From the NCBI GenBank assembly GCA_040285745.1, contig JAUFOR010000008.1, positions 1,240,001 through 1,304,000 of the forward strand: 64,000 nt of DNA, given 5' to 3'. This DNA comes from Barthelona sp. PCE (taxonomy: Eukaryota > Metamonada: BaSk clade). Shown here one piece after another: positions 27,122-37,247 of this stretch. The position numbers were made by a program, and so were the translations under genes. The notes below the pieces were generated by a model. That model was given only the letters and a program-made list of their open reading frames with translations. It did not search any database and was not told the origin of the DNA. How positions within the stretch are numbered: the stretch's first letter is position 1; each line of letters begins with the position of its first letter.

Positions 27122-27856
27122 TGCTGCAATAGACTTAAATATGAACTGCGGTCCCTCGATCGTAAGCATTAGTTCAAATGGGGGGAAGCCAAGGTAGTTG
27201 CAAAACGAGTGGCAGAGCATACATGCAAACACAGATCCAGATTTGACCCTCACAATAGAAACAAGACAGCCAAAAAGAGAACTGAATGCAACTTGTCCAA
27301 AGATCTCCGCACGAGGTTTACGTTTATCAGTTAAATGATGGAAGTGGAGCAGACCAAAAATAAAGCTGGAGACGATACAAGCCGTCATTGGGTTAAATGA
27401 TAGGGTCATGAGTGTGATTGGCATGATCTGACGAAACATCATTTCCTCTGCAAACGGGACAAATGTGATAACTACTATGTCGCTGATATCAGTAGGAACC
27501 TTTAAACGTTTGGATTTGATAAAAAAAAGTAAGGTAGGAAGGAATAATACAACAAACGCTAAGCATGTGGATAATGCGTGCCAAAAGTGGAATCCATACA
27601 GCCCCACTATGTATTTAAATCCATAATGAAGAGGAACAGTTACATCAAGGAGGTGTACAACAAATACTCCAATTGCACATGACAAGACTGTCGAGACTCC
27701 ACGCGCCACCATTTTGGACCCCGGGACCTTTGAATCTTTCCTCAAAAACGGAAGATGCAGTGGAACAATATAAATGAATGCCAGAAAGACAGTTAGCACA
27801 ATAACAAGTGGAATGCTCACATGTACACCATGATAATGGATGAAATGACCAGGCAT
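27089..27856 (-). CDS. RCE1: CAAX prenyl protease 2 (Rce1-type, CPBP family)
   Basis: The 255-aa polytopic membrane protein has the CPBP catalytic signature: E-E-M-M-F-R (E-E-x-x-x-R), then F-G-L-L-H-F-H-H (F-x-x-x-H), and a late H-S-F-C-N-Y-L-G (H-x-x-x-N type). Rce1 removes the last three residues of prenylated CAAX proteins such as Ras, Rab-like GTPases and lamins at the ER. Around seven to eight hydrophobic segments are visible. Length is slightly below animal Rce1 but near that of yeast and protist forms. Confidence 0.85.
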   Translation of the reverse strand: MPGHFIHYHGVHVSIPLVIVLTVFLAFIYIVPLHLPFLRKDSKVPGSKMVARGVSTVLSCAIGVFVVHLLDVTVPLHYGFKYIVGLYGFHFWHALSTCLAFVVLFLPTLLFFIKSKRLKVPTDISDIVVITFVPFAEEMMFRQIMPITLMTLSFNPMTACIVSSFIFGLLHFHHLTDKRKPRAEIFGQVAFSSLFGCLVSIVRVKSGSVFACMLCHSFCNYLGFPPFELMLTIEGPQFIFKSIAALFAFVALMVV

Positions 27857-27914
27857 TATACTAAAAATTCAAGAGAGCCAGTATAAATTGGAAAAACAGC
27901 CTAATCTTATTATG

Positions 27915-27920
27915 TTTATT
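27915..27920 (-). terminator. poly(A) signal AATAAA overlapping the RRP12 stop
   Basis: Minus-strand AATAAA shares its first bases with the RRP12 TAA stop. Confidence 0.5.
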
Positions 27921-30900
27921 GTCTGCGCTTTCTGGAACGAGAAGGAGACTTGTTCTTCTTCTTATTCTTATTGAAGAAACGTTCATAACCACGCATTTTG
28001 TGAGAATTCCTCTTGTTGAGTGTGGAAACAGCCATAGGAATGTAAGCCATTGCTGTTTCACCTTTTCGTTCAACATCACCTCCAGCCTTCTTGCTTCTGT
28101 AACGGGCACCGCTCTCATAACCAGAAATCTTTGATGCTAAAACCTCTCGTGATCGAACTTTTTGGAATTTCTTGGGTGGGGCAGAGAAATTCTTCTTCTT
28201 ATGCTTGACAGCAACACCGTCGACGTCTTCCATATCTTCAATATTCTCCATTTCTTCCTTACTGATGCTTTCAGCAACACCCTTCTCCAAAATCATTTTG
28301 CCATCGATTTCATCAAAATCTTCATCATCGCTGAAATCGCTGATGTCCGTCTTAGTGACAGAGGCAAGAAGATCGCTGATGGAACCGTCCTCGTCAACAC
28401 GGTGGAATTTTTCTTCGCCATTGGCGCGCTCCTTCATCTCTTCACGTTTCTTCTTCCAAGCCTCCTTGCGCTCCTTTGCCTTGCGCTTACGCCTCCTCAG
28501 GTCCTTCAGTATGTTTTTGACCCACTGCGCTTCGGTACTGTTCGGTGCGATGGATCCGCGAGCGGTTTGTCCAGCATTTCGTGCAGGGAACAGCTCTGCG
28601 ACAATAGCAAGAGTTTCTTCCGTTCTGCGCTTTAGGAGACGCTCCATGATAACACGTACTTCCTCCTTTTTGGGATAGACAATACAGAAGAGGACAATGT
28701 CAGACAGATACTTCTTGTCTATGAGGTTAAAGAAGCGAGCCTTCATCAGCTCAAAGATGAGCTTCATGAGGGCCTGGTTCATAGTGAATGACAGCTCTGA
28801 AAAATCACTCTCCAAATTCGAAAAGATATACTCGAGCATCTTGTTGATGATATCACCATCCATCATCGACTGCATATCAGCCTCGGTCAAAACCAGTCGG
28901 TAAAAATGGAAGATGGTTGATAACGCCATGTGATCAGTGGAGTCTATAATGTAGTCCGTCGTTTGGCTGATGATGTCTGCCAGGGTGGCGTCTTCTTCCT
29001 CAAGTTTGGCCTGGATGTACAGGACAAGTACTTGGGCACCACGCTTCCTAACACGGGCTGTCTTGGATTTGAGGGCGACGAGACCGTGGTGACGGAGCAA
29101 CGTCTTCATATCCTCACTTGCCTCCGTTGAATAAACAGCAATGACAAGATCCAGGTAGTCTTTAAGGATAGCATTAGGCACTACATCCATTGCAAGGGCT
29201 CCATCTCCATCAAATGCATCTCTGATCGTGTCAAGAACACCTGTTCCGAACTGATGGACACACGTGGCCGTTAAAGTCAGCGCTTTTGATCGTAGCTTGT
29301 TGCTCTTCTCACTCAGCAAGGTGCTGCTGAACTCCAACAGCTCTGTAGCATCCGGAATATACGCAGCAAACACGACAAGCACATCGGTGTACATGACAAT
29401 GGTACGCTCACCTTCTGCCTCATCTATTTTTTCCTTAATCTTTCCGAAATAGGTGACAACGTCTTCTTCTGCGACAAAGGGTAGAATCGCTTCCATACCT
29501 TCGATACACAGGCGCTGATGCTTTGCGAGGGTCTTTTCCTTGCTGATCAGAGATAAAAGCGATCGAAGATAACGCGTGGCTACCTTTGATGCAACCTCGC
29601 GTACGTCATCGTTGGTCTTATCAATGCTCTCATAAATGATGATGAGGGAACGTATGACGTTGATACCAATGGGGGAGAATCCCATCATTTTACCGAATTT
29701 TGGTGCAACTTCAGGGAATGTACTTACGAAATCATCAGGGTTGTCACAAAACTTGGGCAACAGTCCCCAGATGGTCATAGTCATGAGCTCATAATACTGA
29801 GCGAGGGCGGCGCTATCAGTTTTTGATAAACGCAAACACTGTAGTGCGAGAGGGTAAAGAAAATCGAAAAAATCTGATAAATTGGGATTATCCACTCCCA
29901 TTTTTATGATATCAAAGATAAAAATCTTTGGGGAGTCATCTTGAACAAAATCAACGGGAAGTAATGTAAAAAATGTTTTAAAACCTACAGCACACATAAT
30001 ATTCTTGAAAAGGACTTGTAAATCTTTTGGCATTTCCTCTGAGAAGAAGTTTAGTCTAATATCCTCTAGGTTAGTGAGTATTTCATCATACTTTAAGGAT
30101 TCTACAGGGAAAACACTAAAACTAATGCCAAGAATTCCAAAAACAGTATCCCAAACCTTTTGGAAGCGCATTGTGAGCGTCCGCCTAAAGAATTCTTCAA
30201 TTTGAGATGTAATTTCTGCCTCAAGCTGGGGAAACTCATTGTTAAGTAAAAACCAACGCCATCTTTTGCAGACGACGCGATGACCCCATGAATCCAGGTG
30301 GTTGAGGCACTTTCCGACAAGGACAAGCATGTGTTGAACCTGTAAGAGGACGTAGTCAATGGAAATGATATCCAATTCTTCATCGATCTTCAAAAAGGCT
30401 ATGAAACTTTTCATAGCAAAACCACATGCGGAGAGGTAAGAAGCCAGTGATTTCTGGCTGCTGAGCGACTTCTGGGTGAGGTTTAATGCTTTATCGTAAG
30501 TCATATGTATAGCTTCGATGGAATATCCCTCCATATCCTCCTTAATGCCAAAATACTGGATTCCCTTGTTAAGGAGTGAGAAAAACTCGTCAAAGACCTC
30601 TGCTACGGTGTGAACAACTCTTGTTGAAGCGAGGGCGACATCATCAAGACAGAAATCGAGGAAGTTGAGAAGGTTCTTCGTGTTTGCAAGTGAGCTGTAC
30701 GATAAGAAGGGCATGACATCCTTCACAAGAAGGAGAACCTGCACGCAGATAGCGGGGGAGCGCTTCATCTCAGCGTCAAGATCGATAATGAATTTCGACA
30801 TGACGGCGTTCATTTTTTCGACGCCACGAAGATGCGCCCAGCAGAAACAAGCGATACGCTGGACGGTCTCACAGACAGCCTTCCTGATTCGCTCGTCAGG

Positions 30901-31401
30901 GTGAAGACAGTGGTCCATTACATTACGTAACACACTGTGGCACTCGCTGTCGGTCATTATATGCACGACACTCATCAAAAGGTACTGCAAGCACTCAAGA
31001 GCTAGCTGGATAGGCTTCGGACCGGTCTCTTCTAAATCGTATGCAAAGATTGCAGTCAGTAAACTCGACCAAACTCTAAATCTTTGCTCTAAAATGTTCT
31101 GTCCAATGAATGGTAGGAACTTGAGGAGGCAGTTGAGGATACCTGAAGCCTCAGAAGTTCCGACCTTTGGATCCTTGAGACCGCTGAAAAGTGATGCAAC
31201 GTATGCAACAGGAGAGTGCTCAAGCCCCTTTTCCTCGATGATCTTGTGTGAGATTTGGAATGCTTGCAACGTGCGAGCACCCAACTCGTCTCCCTTATGG
31301 TTTTCGATCTTAGAAACGATTACTTCTTCATCGTAGACGTCTTCGCCCCAAAAAACTATGTCACTCATTGCGACACCAAACTGTTTAGGCCCCTTTCCCA
31401 T
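27916..31401 (-). CDS. RRP12: RRP12-like ribosomal RNA processing protein
   Basis: 1161 aa from M-G-K-G-P-K-Q; 42 upstream in-frame codons are Tyr/Ser-rich and look untranslated. Alpha-helical HEAT-like repeats fill the first ~1000 residues, including the NUC173-type core. A Lys/Arg-rich segment, an acidic stretch and a basic C-terminus follow. The end has K-K-A-G-G-D-V-E-R-K-G-E then A-Y-I-P and L-N-K-R, the diagnostic RRP12 tail (G-D-V-K-K-K-G ... Y-A-Y-I-P-L). RRP12 acts in maturation and nuclear export of both ribosomal subunits. Strong assignment from the tail and overall architecture. Confidence 0.85.
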   Translation of the reverse strand: MGKGPKQFGVAMSDIVFWGEDVYDEEVIVSKIENHKGDELGARTLQAFQISHKIIEEKGLEHSPVAYVASLFSGLKDPKVGTSEASGILNCLLKFLPFIGQNILEQRFRVWSSLLTAIFAYDLEETGPKPIQLALECLQYLLMSVVHIMTDSECHSVLRNVMDHCLHPDERIRKAVCETVQRIACFCWAHLRGVEKMNAVMSKFIIDLDAEMKRSPAICVQVLLLVKDVMPFLSYSSLANTKNLLNFLDFCLDDVALASTRVVHTVAEVFDEFFSLLNKGIQYFGIKEDMEGYSIEAIHMTYDKALNLTQKSLSSQKSLASYLSACGFAMKSFIAFLKIDEELDIISIDYVLLQVQHMLVLVGKCLNHLDSWGHRVVCKRWRWFLLNNEFPQLEAEITSQIEEFFRRTLTMRFQKVWDTVFGILGISFSVFPVESLKYDEILTNLEDIRLNFFSEEMPKDLQVLFKNIMCAVGFKTFFTLLPVDFVQDDSPKIFIFDIIKMGVDNPNLSDFFDFLYPLALQCLRLSKTDSAALAQYYELMTMTIWGLLPKFCDNPDDFVSTFPEVAPKFGKMMGFSPIGINVIRSLIIIYESIDKTNDDVREVASKVATRYLRSLLSLISKEKTLAKHQRLCIEGMEAILPFVAEEDVVTYFGKIKEKIDEAEGERTIVMYTDVLVVFAAYIPDATELLEFSSTLLSEKSNKLRSKALTLTATCVHQFGTGVLDTIRDAFDGDGALAMDVVPNAILKDYLDLVIAVYSTEASEDMKTLLRHHGLVALKSKTARVRKRGAQVLVLYIQAKLEEEDATLADIISQTTDYIIDSTDHMALSTIFHFYRLVLTEADMQSMMDGDIINKMLEYIFSNLESDFSELSFTMNQALMKLIFELMKARFFNLIDKKYLSDIVLFCIVYPKKEEVRVIMERLLKRRTEETLAIVAELFPARNAGQTARGSIAPNSTEAQWVKNILKDLRRRKRKAKERKEAWKKKREEMKERANGEEKFHRVDEDGSISDLLASVTKTDISDFSDDEDFDEIDGKMILEKGVAESISKEEMENIEDMEDVDGVAVKHKKKNFSAPPKKFQKVRSREVLASKISGYESGARYRSKKAGGDVERKGETAMAYIPMAVSTLNKRNSHKMRGYERFFNKNKKKNKSPSRSRKRRQ

Positions 31402-31917
31402 GTTTTTAAAGCGATATTGATAAAGAACGAGAAAGTGAACATATTCACTTGTTGAGTATTTTGGTGACAGCGTGTGCATATTTCTATCCATATAGATCCC
31501 TTTAAGTGTGCATGATAGTTGGTTCAATGTTTAGAACCTGCATAGCATTTTTTTACATATTTATATGTGAGTATTTGGATTTTTTTCGTTCCACGAGGAA
31601 CTTTTTTTGTTTGTTACACATATTTTGGGTGGTATATTTTCTGTGGAGTACTCATATTTTGGGTTTTGGGATTTTATTTGTTTATGTATTTTATCGCTTT
31701 GTTGTGGCAGGGGCTCTGTTAATCGTAGATTTGTTGCCGTTGCAATGTGGTGGGGCATCAAAACTAATTGTAAATAACTGAATTTCCTTTTTCAGACCTT
31801 TTCCAAGTAGCCCAAGGCTGCTCTATTTTCTTTCCAACTTTAACACTTAGTTGGATATTCTGCACATTCACACATTTAACTTAAACCTTTAACACACTTT
31901 TATTTATTTTTTTCTCA
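31402..31917. other. intergenic, strongly T/G-skewed on plus strand
   Basis: This divergent promoter region lies between RRP12 and the AUP1-like gene. From about 31550 to 31760 the plus strand is dominated by T and G with few C, which creates an incidental hydrophobic 90-codon frame (31512-31781). No RNA gene was recognised. Confidence 0.4.
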
Positions 31918-33138
31918 ATGCTCGGTGTTCCTGGATCAAATTCAGACGGTGAACAAACACTTTACCCAGAGATGCTTTTCAATATCACACGTTTTCGACG
32001 TCCAATTTCCTTTTCCCATCTCATTTGGCTTTTGTGGATACCATTCGGATTCTGCTTGATGGTGATCAGAATCCTCCTGCTCTTATTGTCATCAGCAATT
32101 CTCTTCAGGCTTTCAGCTCTGCTCCACTTTGAAGATCAATTCTTCCGCATATTTGCCCTTTTCATGGGTTTTGTGATCAAGGTAGATGATCCTACTGGTC
32201 TGATGCGCAACCACACATGCCCTGTCATCGTTGCTAACCACACAAGTGAGTTTGACTCAGTTGCTATTAGAGTTCTATTTGGCAACCGCATGTCTATCAT
32301 TGCACCCAAGTTTTACAAGAAGAGTATGCTCACCCGTAGCTTTGTCCACCTCCTGAACCCTCTATACACAGAAATTAAGAAGGAGAGGAGATATATTCTA
32401 CAGCAGAAAATTAAGAAGCATGTTAATGAACTCGGTGATGAGAAACCTCTCATTCTCTTCCCTGAGGGATGTCTGAGTAATGGAAAGCATTGTTTATTGC
32501 AATACCAAAAGTTTTGTTTTTCATTAGAAAAGAAAGTATTAGTTTTGGCTTTGCGATTCAATAACCCGTTCCACAAGGTCCTCAATCTTGACCACCTGAC
32601 TGCCAGCGTACTTAGCAATATTCTATGGATGTTTTCATGTCCGTATAATGTGATTGAGGCACATCCTATAGAAGAAGCTGCCATTGAAGAGGGGGAGACC
32701 CCAATTGACTTTGCTGCACGTTGCCAGGAGGTTACAGCCAGGCACCTTGGCCTTGATCCTTCGATGTTATCAAAGAAAGATAAGTATAAGCTCGTTAAGA
32801 AGTATTTCGCAATCCGTAACGTCAAGTATGATTCTGACGCGCTGGGCTTTAAGTTCGGGCTAGGCCTTCAATCGTATGATAATGCTATTGACAAGCACTC
32901 TCGTCGTGTACACCGTCGTGAGGCAAGAAGAGAACGTAGAGCAGAACGTAGGCGCGAAAGACGAGAGCGTGGTGAAAACAGTGAACCAAGAGTACGTAGA
33001 AGAAGAGTTCCAAGAACCCCAAGAACCCCCAGACGACCAATGCGTCGTCGTGCTGTAAGCACTGTCAAGCGTGGCTTCCGTTTTGTGGGCCATGGTGTTG
33101 CTGGAACCCTCCTGAGGTCAAAAAATAAGCAGGAATAA
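31918..33138 (+). CDS. AUP1-like lysophospholipid acyltransferase
   Basis: 406 aa. One or two hydrophobic segments (about residues 35-75) precede a PlsC/LPLAT fold: V-A-N-H-T-S-E-F-D (H-x4-D catalytic motif, about 105-112) and L-F-P-E-G-C-L-S-N-G-K (about 180). The part after this (S-N-I-L-W-M-F-S-C-P-Y-N-V then F-A-A-R-C-Q-E-V-T-A-R-H-L-G) follows AUP1, the lipid-droplet/ER protein. The AUP1 CUE domain is not seen. Instead the last ~90 residues are extremely Arg-rich (blocks of R-R-E-R-R), probably binding nucleic acid or acidic surfaces. Glycerolipid acylation at the ER is the likely activity. Confidence 0.7.
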   Translation: MLGVPGSNSDGEQTLYPEMLFNITRFRRPISFSHLIWLLWIPFGFCLMVIRILLLLLSSAILFRLSALLHFEDQFFRIFALFMGFVIKVDDPTGLMRNHTCPVIVANHTSEFDSVAIRVLFGNRMSIIAPKFYKKSMLTRSFVHLLNPLYTEIKKERRYILQQKIKKHVNELGDEKPLILFPEGCLSNGKHCLLQYQKFCFSLEKKVLVLALRFNNPFHKVLNLDHLTASVLSNILWMFSCPYNVIEAHPIEEAAIEEGETPIDFAARCQEVTARHLGLDPSMLSKKDKYKLVKKYFAIRNVKYDSDALGFKFGLGLQSYDNAIDKHSRRVHRREARRERRAERRRERRERGENSEPRVRRRRVPRTPRTPRRPMRRRAVSTVKRGFRFVGHGVAGTLLRSKNKQE

Positions 33139-33182
33139 TTAGTAAATATTGGATTCTTGTTTTGATATAAAATCCTCTTTCA

Positions 33183-34574
33183 ATGCCATTCGATACATCT
33201 AGGCCTTTTATGGGGTCTGAAAGTGGCACGTTAACCTCCACAGTACCAGAATTGACGCTCCCTTCAGAAGATTTCGAAAGTTTACCTTCTTCTTTGCCTT
33301 CTTTCGATCCGTTCAACGAAGGTGAGACTTTCGAGACGTACGGGGTCGATCACCTGTCCACGATGCCTGAACACACGCTGGGAAATATACAGTTTACAAA
33401 CCCAAATGAGGTTAAAGAGCAACTTGACGTTAAACAGAATACACTCTACTACGAAGACAGTGTTTCGGAGGAGGACATCCCAGATCCTATTTTAGAGCTC
33501 GAAGTAGATTCATTTTCTAAACCAGATTTTGAATCCTCTTCCAATCCTTTTGGAATACGAGAATTTTATCCCAAACCGAAAACAATCCCGGCCAGGGTCT
33601 CATCGTCCTTTAACAGTCGTCCATTCTCTTTCCAAAAACAATCACAGCAAAATAATTCTTTGAATCTTAATTCACAAACATTGAACTATAATGCATTACC
33701 ACAATTCACTCCAAAGTTCCTCCCCAACCTTAATCAGTTCGAGGAACATAAAGGAGCAGTTATTTATTATCATAACAAGTACAAAATTGGGTTTTTAATT
33801 AACACAAAACGTGAATTGCTGTTTTTTTCCTTTCCTTCAAAGCTTTTCATAGGACATCCGGTCAAGTACCGCATAGGACAAGGTACAAATGCTCTCAAGA
33901 TAGCTGGAGGGATATTCCCCAACCAGCGCACTGAATCGTTCGTTAATGGCACTGTCCAGCATGGTTTTGTTTATAAATGGCTCCGGTTCTATGGTTTCTT
34001 AAAGTGCCAGTGCGGCCTTGAGGTGTACTTCACAAAGGATCGCGTCAGAAACAACGTGCCTATTAGAGAGGGTGACGTTGTTAAGTTCAACGCCGCATAT
34101 TCAAATGGTAAGCCCCAGGCACGTAACGTAGAGGTGTTAGGTAGACTCCCACCCCTCCTCATAGGATTTGTACTCGCAGTCATCAATGATGGTATCTTTA
34201 TATACTCGCCTGGTGCAGACATGGGGGTGAGTATGAACCAGAGCGATGCGTACAAGTATACAAATTGCATCTTCTTCTCGAACATTGCGATGAACATTGG
34301 TCAGATCGTAACCTTCACGGCCGGAGTCGACACAACAGGTTATTGGCAAGCAAGCAATCTCATGCTGCTGAATCCAATGGGATCAGGCCGAGTCTCGCAA
34401 TGGGACGGGCGTAAAGGCGAGGGATACATTGATTTCCACTCCCTTAAAGTATACATCCACAGTTCACATTTACAATCGAAACGGGATGTGGAGTTGGGTG
34501 ATGAGATATCGTTCGTTTTAGTGTTTGATAAGCTCATTCCACAGGCTAGAGAGGCAGTGTTGATCCAGATGTAG
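33183..34574 (+). CDS. multi-cold-shock-domain-like RNA-binding protein
   Basis: 463 aa. The first ~190 residues are disordered, acidic and then Gln/Asn/Ser-rich. The rest reads as three or four cold-shock-type OB folds. The clearest are about 270-325 (F-Y-G-F-L-K-C then E-V-Y-F-T-K-D, G-D-V-V-K-F-N) and about 400-463 (G-R-V-S-Q-W-D-G-R-K-G-E-G-Y-I-D-F then V-Y-I-H-S-S and G-D-E-I-S-F-V). Tandem CSDs resemble UNR/CSDE1, which binds mRNA and controls translation and stability. RNP1 aromatic residues are only partly kept, so binding specificity is unclear. AGTAAAT follows the stop at about 30 bp. Confidence 0.65.
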   Translation: MPFDTSRPFMGSESGTLTSTVPELTLPSEDFESLPSSLPSFDPFNEGETFETYGVDHLSTMPEHTLGNIQFTNPNEVKEQLDVKQNTLYYEDSVSEEDIPDPILELEVDSFSKPDFESSSNPFGIREFYPKPKTIPARVSSSFNSRPFSFQKQSQQNNSLNLNSQTLNYNALPQFTPKFLPNLNQFEEHKGAVIYYHNKYKIGFLINTKRELLFFSFPSKLFIGHPVKYRIGQGTNALKIAGGIFPNQRTESFVNGTVQHGFVYKWLRFYGFLKCQCGLEVYFTKDRVRNNVPIREGDVVKFNAAYSNGKPQARNVEVLGRLPPLLIGFVLAVINDGIFIYSPGADMGVSMNQSDAYKYTNCIFFSNIAMNIGQIVTFTAGVDTTGYWQASNLMLLNPMGSGRVSQWDGRKGEGYIDFHSLKVYIHSSHLQSKRDVELGDEISFVLVFDKLIPQAREAVLIQM

Positions 34575-34647
34575 CTCTAGCACGATAGATAGTTAGTAAA
34601 TAGCAGTAGTTACAATTGCTTTTAATTTATAATCAATTCTTTACATG

Positions 34648-36735
34648 CTAGAATGCGTGTTTCACTTGCGAATCACGCCAATCTGAAAGCATCGCAAGTA
34701 TATCGTTCTCAAGCGTATCGTCTTTGGGCGCCTCACTCACACTCTCGTTGGCCAAATCCTGCATCTCTTTCTGTGCTTCTTCAGGTAGTTCCTCATAGTC
34801 CAACTGCTTCTTTGGCGAAGATTCAGAGGGTGCGTATGATAATTCACTTCCCTCGAGATACTTCTTTGCGTTTTCAACGTGCTCAACTGAAACATTCATT
34901 GGAGACCTGAATTCATCAGGCAACGGTGATGGCTTGATCTCAATAATGTGAGACCTGACCTCCTCTGACGGACTCGGTTGATAACAACTGTATGGAGGAC
35001 CCAGGGGACCTGGTACAGGGATGTGCTCCTTCTTAGGCGTATCTCTGATAGGAATCTGTACATCATCCACAAACATGGGCTTCTTCTGCTTGGCTTTGCT
35101 GCTTGTTGTTGGTGAAAGATAATGCGATGATGCTTTAGAAGAGGCAGACAATCGACGATGGGGCGTATGCACTGGGCTTGTGTACACCTTAGGTTTGAGC
35201 GTCTTTGCCGTTACAGGAGAAAAGGTGCACCCATCTAACTCACTTTCTGTTAGCAGCTCTCTCTTTCTGTTCAAGTGACGCTCCTTATACTCAAGAAACT
35301 TGACACCTCGGGAATACAGGTTGCCTTCGCGCTGCATCTCCTCAGCTATTATCTTTGTTGTTTGATCAAGTGAGGGTGAGAAGGTACACTTTGCCTTCTC
35401 TTCCTCTTCGATTTTCTTACGGAGTTGTTCGATCTTCTCCTTCTTCCTCATCTCCCACTCAATGCTCGACTTGTAAGCCTTTCCGCGTTTTGTACGCTGT
35501 TTGCGTGTCTCACCCAGATTACTCTTTCCAATCTTCTTTGTCGATCTCAAAATAGACGATGAAGAGTGTCCAAGAGGGGAACGGTGCGTGGTAGGTGACA
35601 TATGCGAAGGGGAAGTATACAGAGGCTTGCGCGGTGAGCTAGCCTTACTCAATATCTTCTTTGTTTTGTTGTTGATCTTTGGCGTGTGTGTGCATTCTTT
35701 TTGATCTTGCGATGGTGAGAGTGATTTATACTTCTTCTTCAACTTCCTACGCTCGTATAACTCAGTAAAAGTGCTGCTGTTTGTCATAACCTCTTCATTA
35801 GTATCAGGTACGAAATACTCCATCCCTGTTTCCTTGTCCTTCAGTTCCTCCTTAATTAGCTTCTCACGCAGCTTCTCACGCTTATACTCGAACTCCTCGG
35901 CATCATCGTATAGCCTGTTAGACACCACGCCCTCTTGTACACCTAGACGACGCGATTTCTTTGATAATTGAGGTGTGAAAGTTACATTCTCATCCAAAAT
36001 CTCTTCAGGCATATTCACACGTCTGTAGTGCTCGTCTGCGTACAGATCCCAGTCCTTAAAGATCGATCTGCGATTGTTTGATCTCTTCAACAATCTCTCG
36101 GACTGGAGTGAGGGTTTAGCACGAATCTTGAGCTCCTTCTCTTCCTCCTCGTTGATGTCATTGTCAACGTTGTCGATATTCTGGCGGCGGCGCTCATCCC
36201 ACTTCTTATTGTACTCATAAAAACTCATACCCTTGTATTGACGTTTGGCTAGTTTTCGTGAAGTGAAGGATATTTTTGGTTTGTTCTGAAGCTCTTCAAC
36301 CTCTTTCGACTGGAGTTTCTGTCGTTTTTCCTCAATCCCACGGTCACGGTTTGCCTCAAGTGCCAAACCACGGTGATATAACTCATCACCTTTTGATTCA
36401 AAGTGAGTTGGCATCACATACTCAAAAGGTCTCCTCTTGGGTGATTTGGACTTGGAAGACATGTTGATGATTGGTTTACGCTTCTTAGGCGACTTTGAAG
36501 GTGTATTATTTGATTCCTCCAATATCTCTGGGAGTTTGGCAGGAATCTCAGCTTGTTCATCTGTCTCTGTGTGTGTATTAGTGTCTGCGGGGGATTCTAT
36601 GACCTCTAACGGTACCTCTTGCACTGAGTTTGAAATTTGATCTGTTGTGACTGAGGCTTTACGCATAGGGTTGGCTTGCATCTCCACGGCCTCGGGAGTA
36701 CCTGTCACTGATATGTCGCTACTCATGCTGCTCAT
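34648..36735 (-). CDS. FxP-repeat charged protein, probably cytoskeletal or ciliary
   Basis: 695 aa; start taken at the first ATG (M-S-S-M-S-S-D), since the frame upstream lacks one. It is highly charged and basic, with Ser/Thr-rich ends. At least four units carry a F-T-P/F-S-P core followed by basic residues: V-T-F-T-P-Q-L, C-T-H-T-P-K-I-N, C-T-F-S-P-S-L and C-T-F-S-P-V-T. Several are followed by R-L-Y/Y-S-R-G and a helical K/E/R stretch. This unit is common in uncharacterised protist flagellar proteins and may contact microtubules. No enzyme domain. Multiple S/T-P sites suggest phosphorylation. Confidence 0.65.
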   Translation of the reverse strand: MSSMSSDISVTGTPEAVEMQANPMRKASVTTDQISNSVQEVPLEVIESPADTNTHTETDEQAEIPAKLPEILEESNNTPSKSPKKRKPIINMSSKSKSPKRRPFEYVMPTHFESKGDELYHRGLALEANRDRGIEEKRQKLQSKEVEELQNKPKISFTSRKLAKRQYKGMSFYEYNKKWDERRRQNIDNVDNDINEEEEKELKIRAKPSLQSERLLKRSNNRRSIFKDWDLYADEHYRRVNMPEEILDENVTFTPQLSKKSRRLGVQEGVVSNRLYDDAEEFEYKREKLREKLIKEELKDKETGMEYFVPDTNEEVMTNSSTFTELYERRKLKKKYKSLSPSQDQKECTHTPKINNKTKKILSKASSPRKPLYTSPSHMSPTTHRSPLGHSSSSILRSTKKIGKSNLGETRKQRTKRGKAYKSSIEWEMRKKEKIEQLRKKIEEEEKAKCTFSPSLDQTTKIIAEEMQREGNLYSRGVKFLEYKERHLNRKRELLTESELDGCTFSPVTAKTLKPKVYTSPVHTPHRRLSASSKASSHYLSPTTSSKAKQKKPMFVDDVQIPIRDTPKKEHIPVPGPLGPPYSCYQPSPSEEVRSHIIEIKPSPLPDEFRSPMNVSVEHVENAKKYLEGSELSYAPSESSPKKQLDYEELPEEAQKEMQDLANESVSEAPKDDTLENDILAMLSDWRDSQVKHAF

Positions 36736-37247
36736 CCGAGAAAGTGTAAAACGGTAAAACAAATTTTTTTATTTTCGTTGACCTTGATTAACCTGCTTCA
36801 GGACGGATATGTGTTGCGTTTGACGCGTTACGCATGTGATTATCCCATAATCTATGGATAGTGTGATTTTTTTAGACAAAAACCTTATCATATTCAGTCA
36901 AGCTATGTTTTCAGTTATTTTCCCATGTTTTGAATCCATTATGTGCCAATAACACCATAAAAGTATCTCCTGAATTTGAAGAATGGTAGAATCTGTTGTG
37001 CAAATTGAAATACATTTTGTGGGCATATCGTATGTTTTATGACGTATATATTGAGTGAAATGGCTATTTGGTCCAGCTATGCGTTAGTAAACTGATGTTG
37101 AAGATGAATTGCAATTTTGTATAAATTTGTGCATATTACATGCATTCATTATCGTCAATAACGGTTTAGAGGGTAGACACCTTAACTGAACCAATAATAT
37201 ATGCACATAATTCTGTTTATTGTCAAACATTCCTTTTCACTGCACAC
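36736..37247. other. intergenic, divergent promoter region
   Basis: About 510 bp of AT-rich DNA between the divergent FxP-repeat gene and CK2 beta. No ORF, tRNA-like fold or repeat was identified. Confidence 0.45.

Noticed and set aside
31512-31781. 90-codon hydrophobic frame between RRP12 and the AUP1-like gene
   Set aside because: Explained by T/G skew of the plus strand; no family, no downstream signal, and it lies in a divergent promoter region.
33183-34574. Reading of the cold-shock-like protein as a bacterial transfer
   Set aside because: Large disordered N-terminus and several diverged OB folds are typical of eukaryotic proteins; base composition is ordinary.
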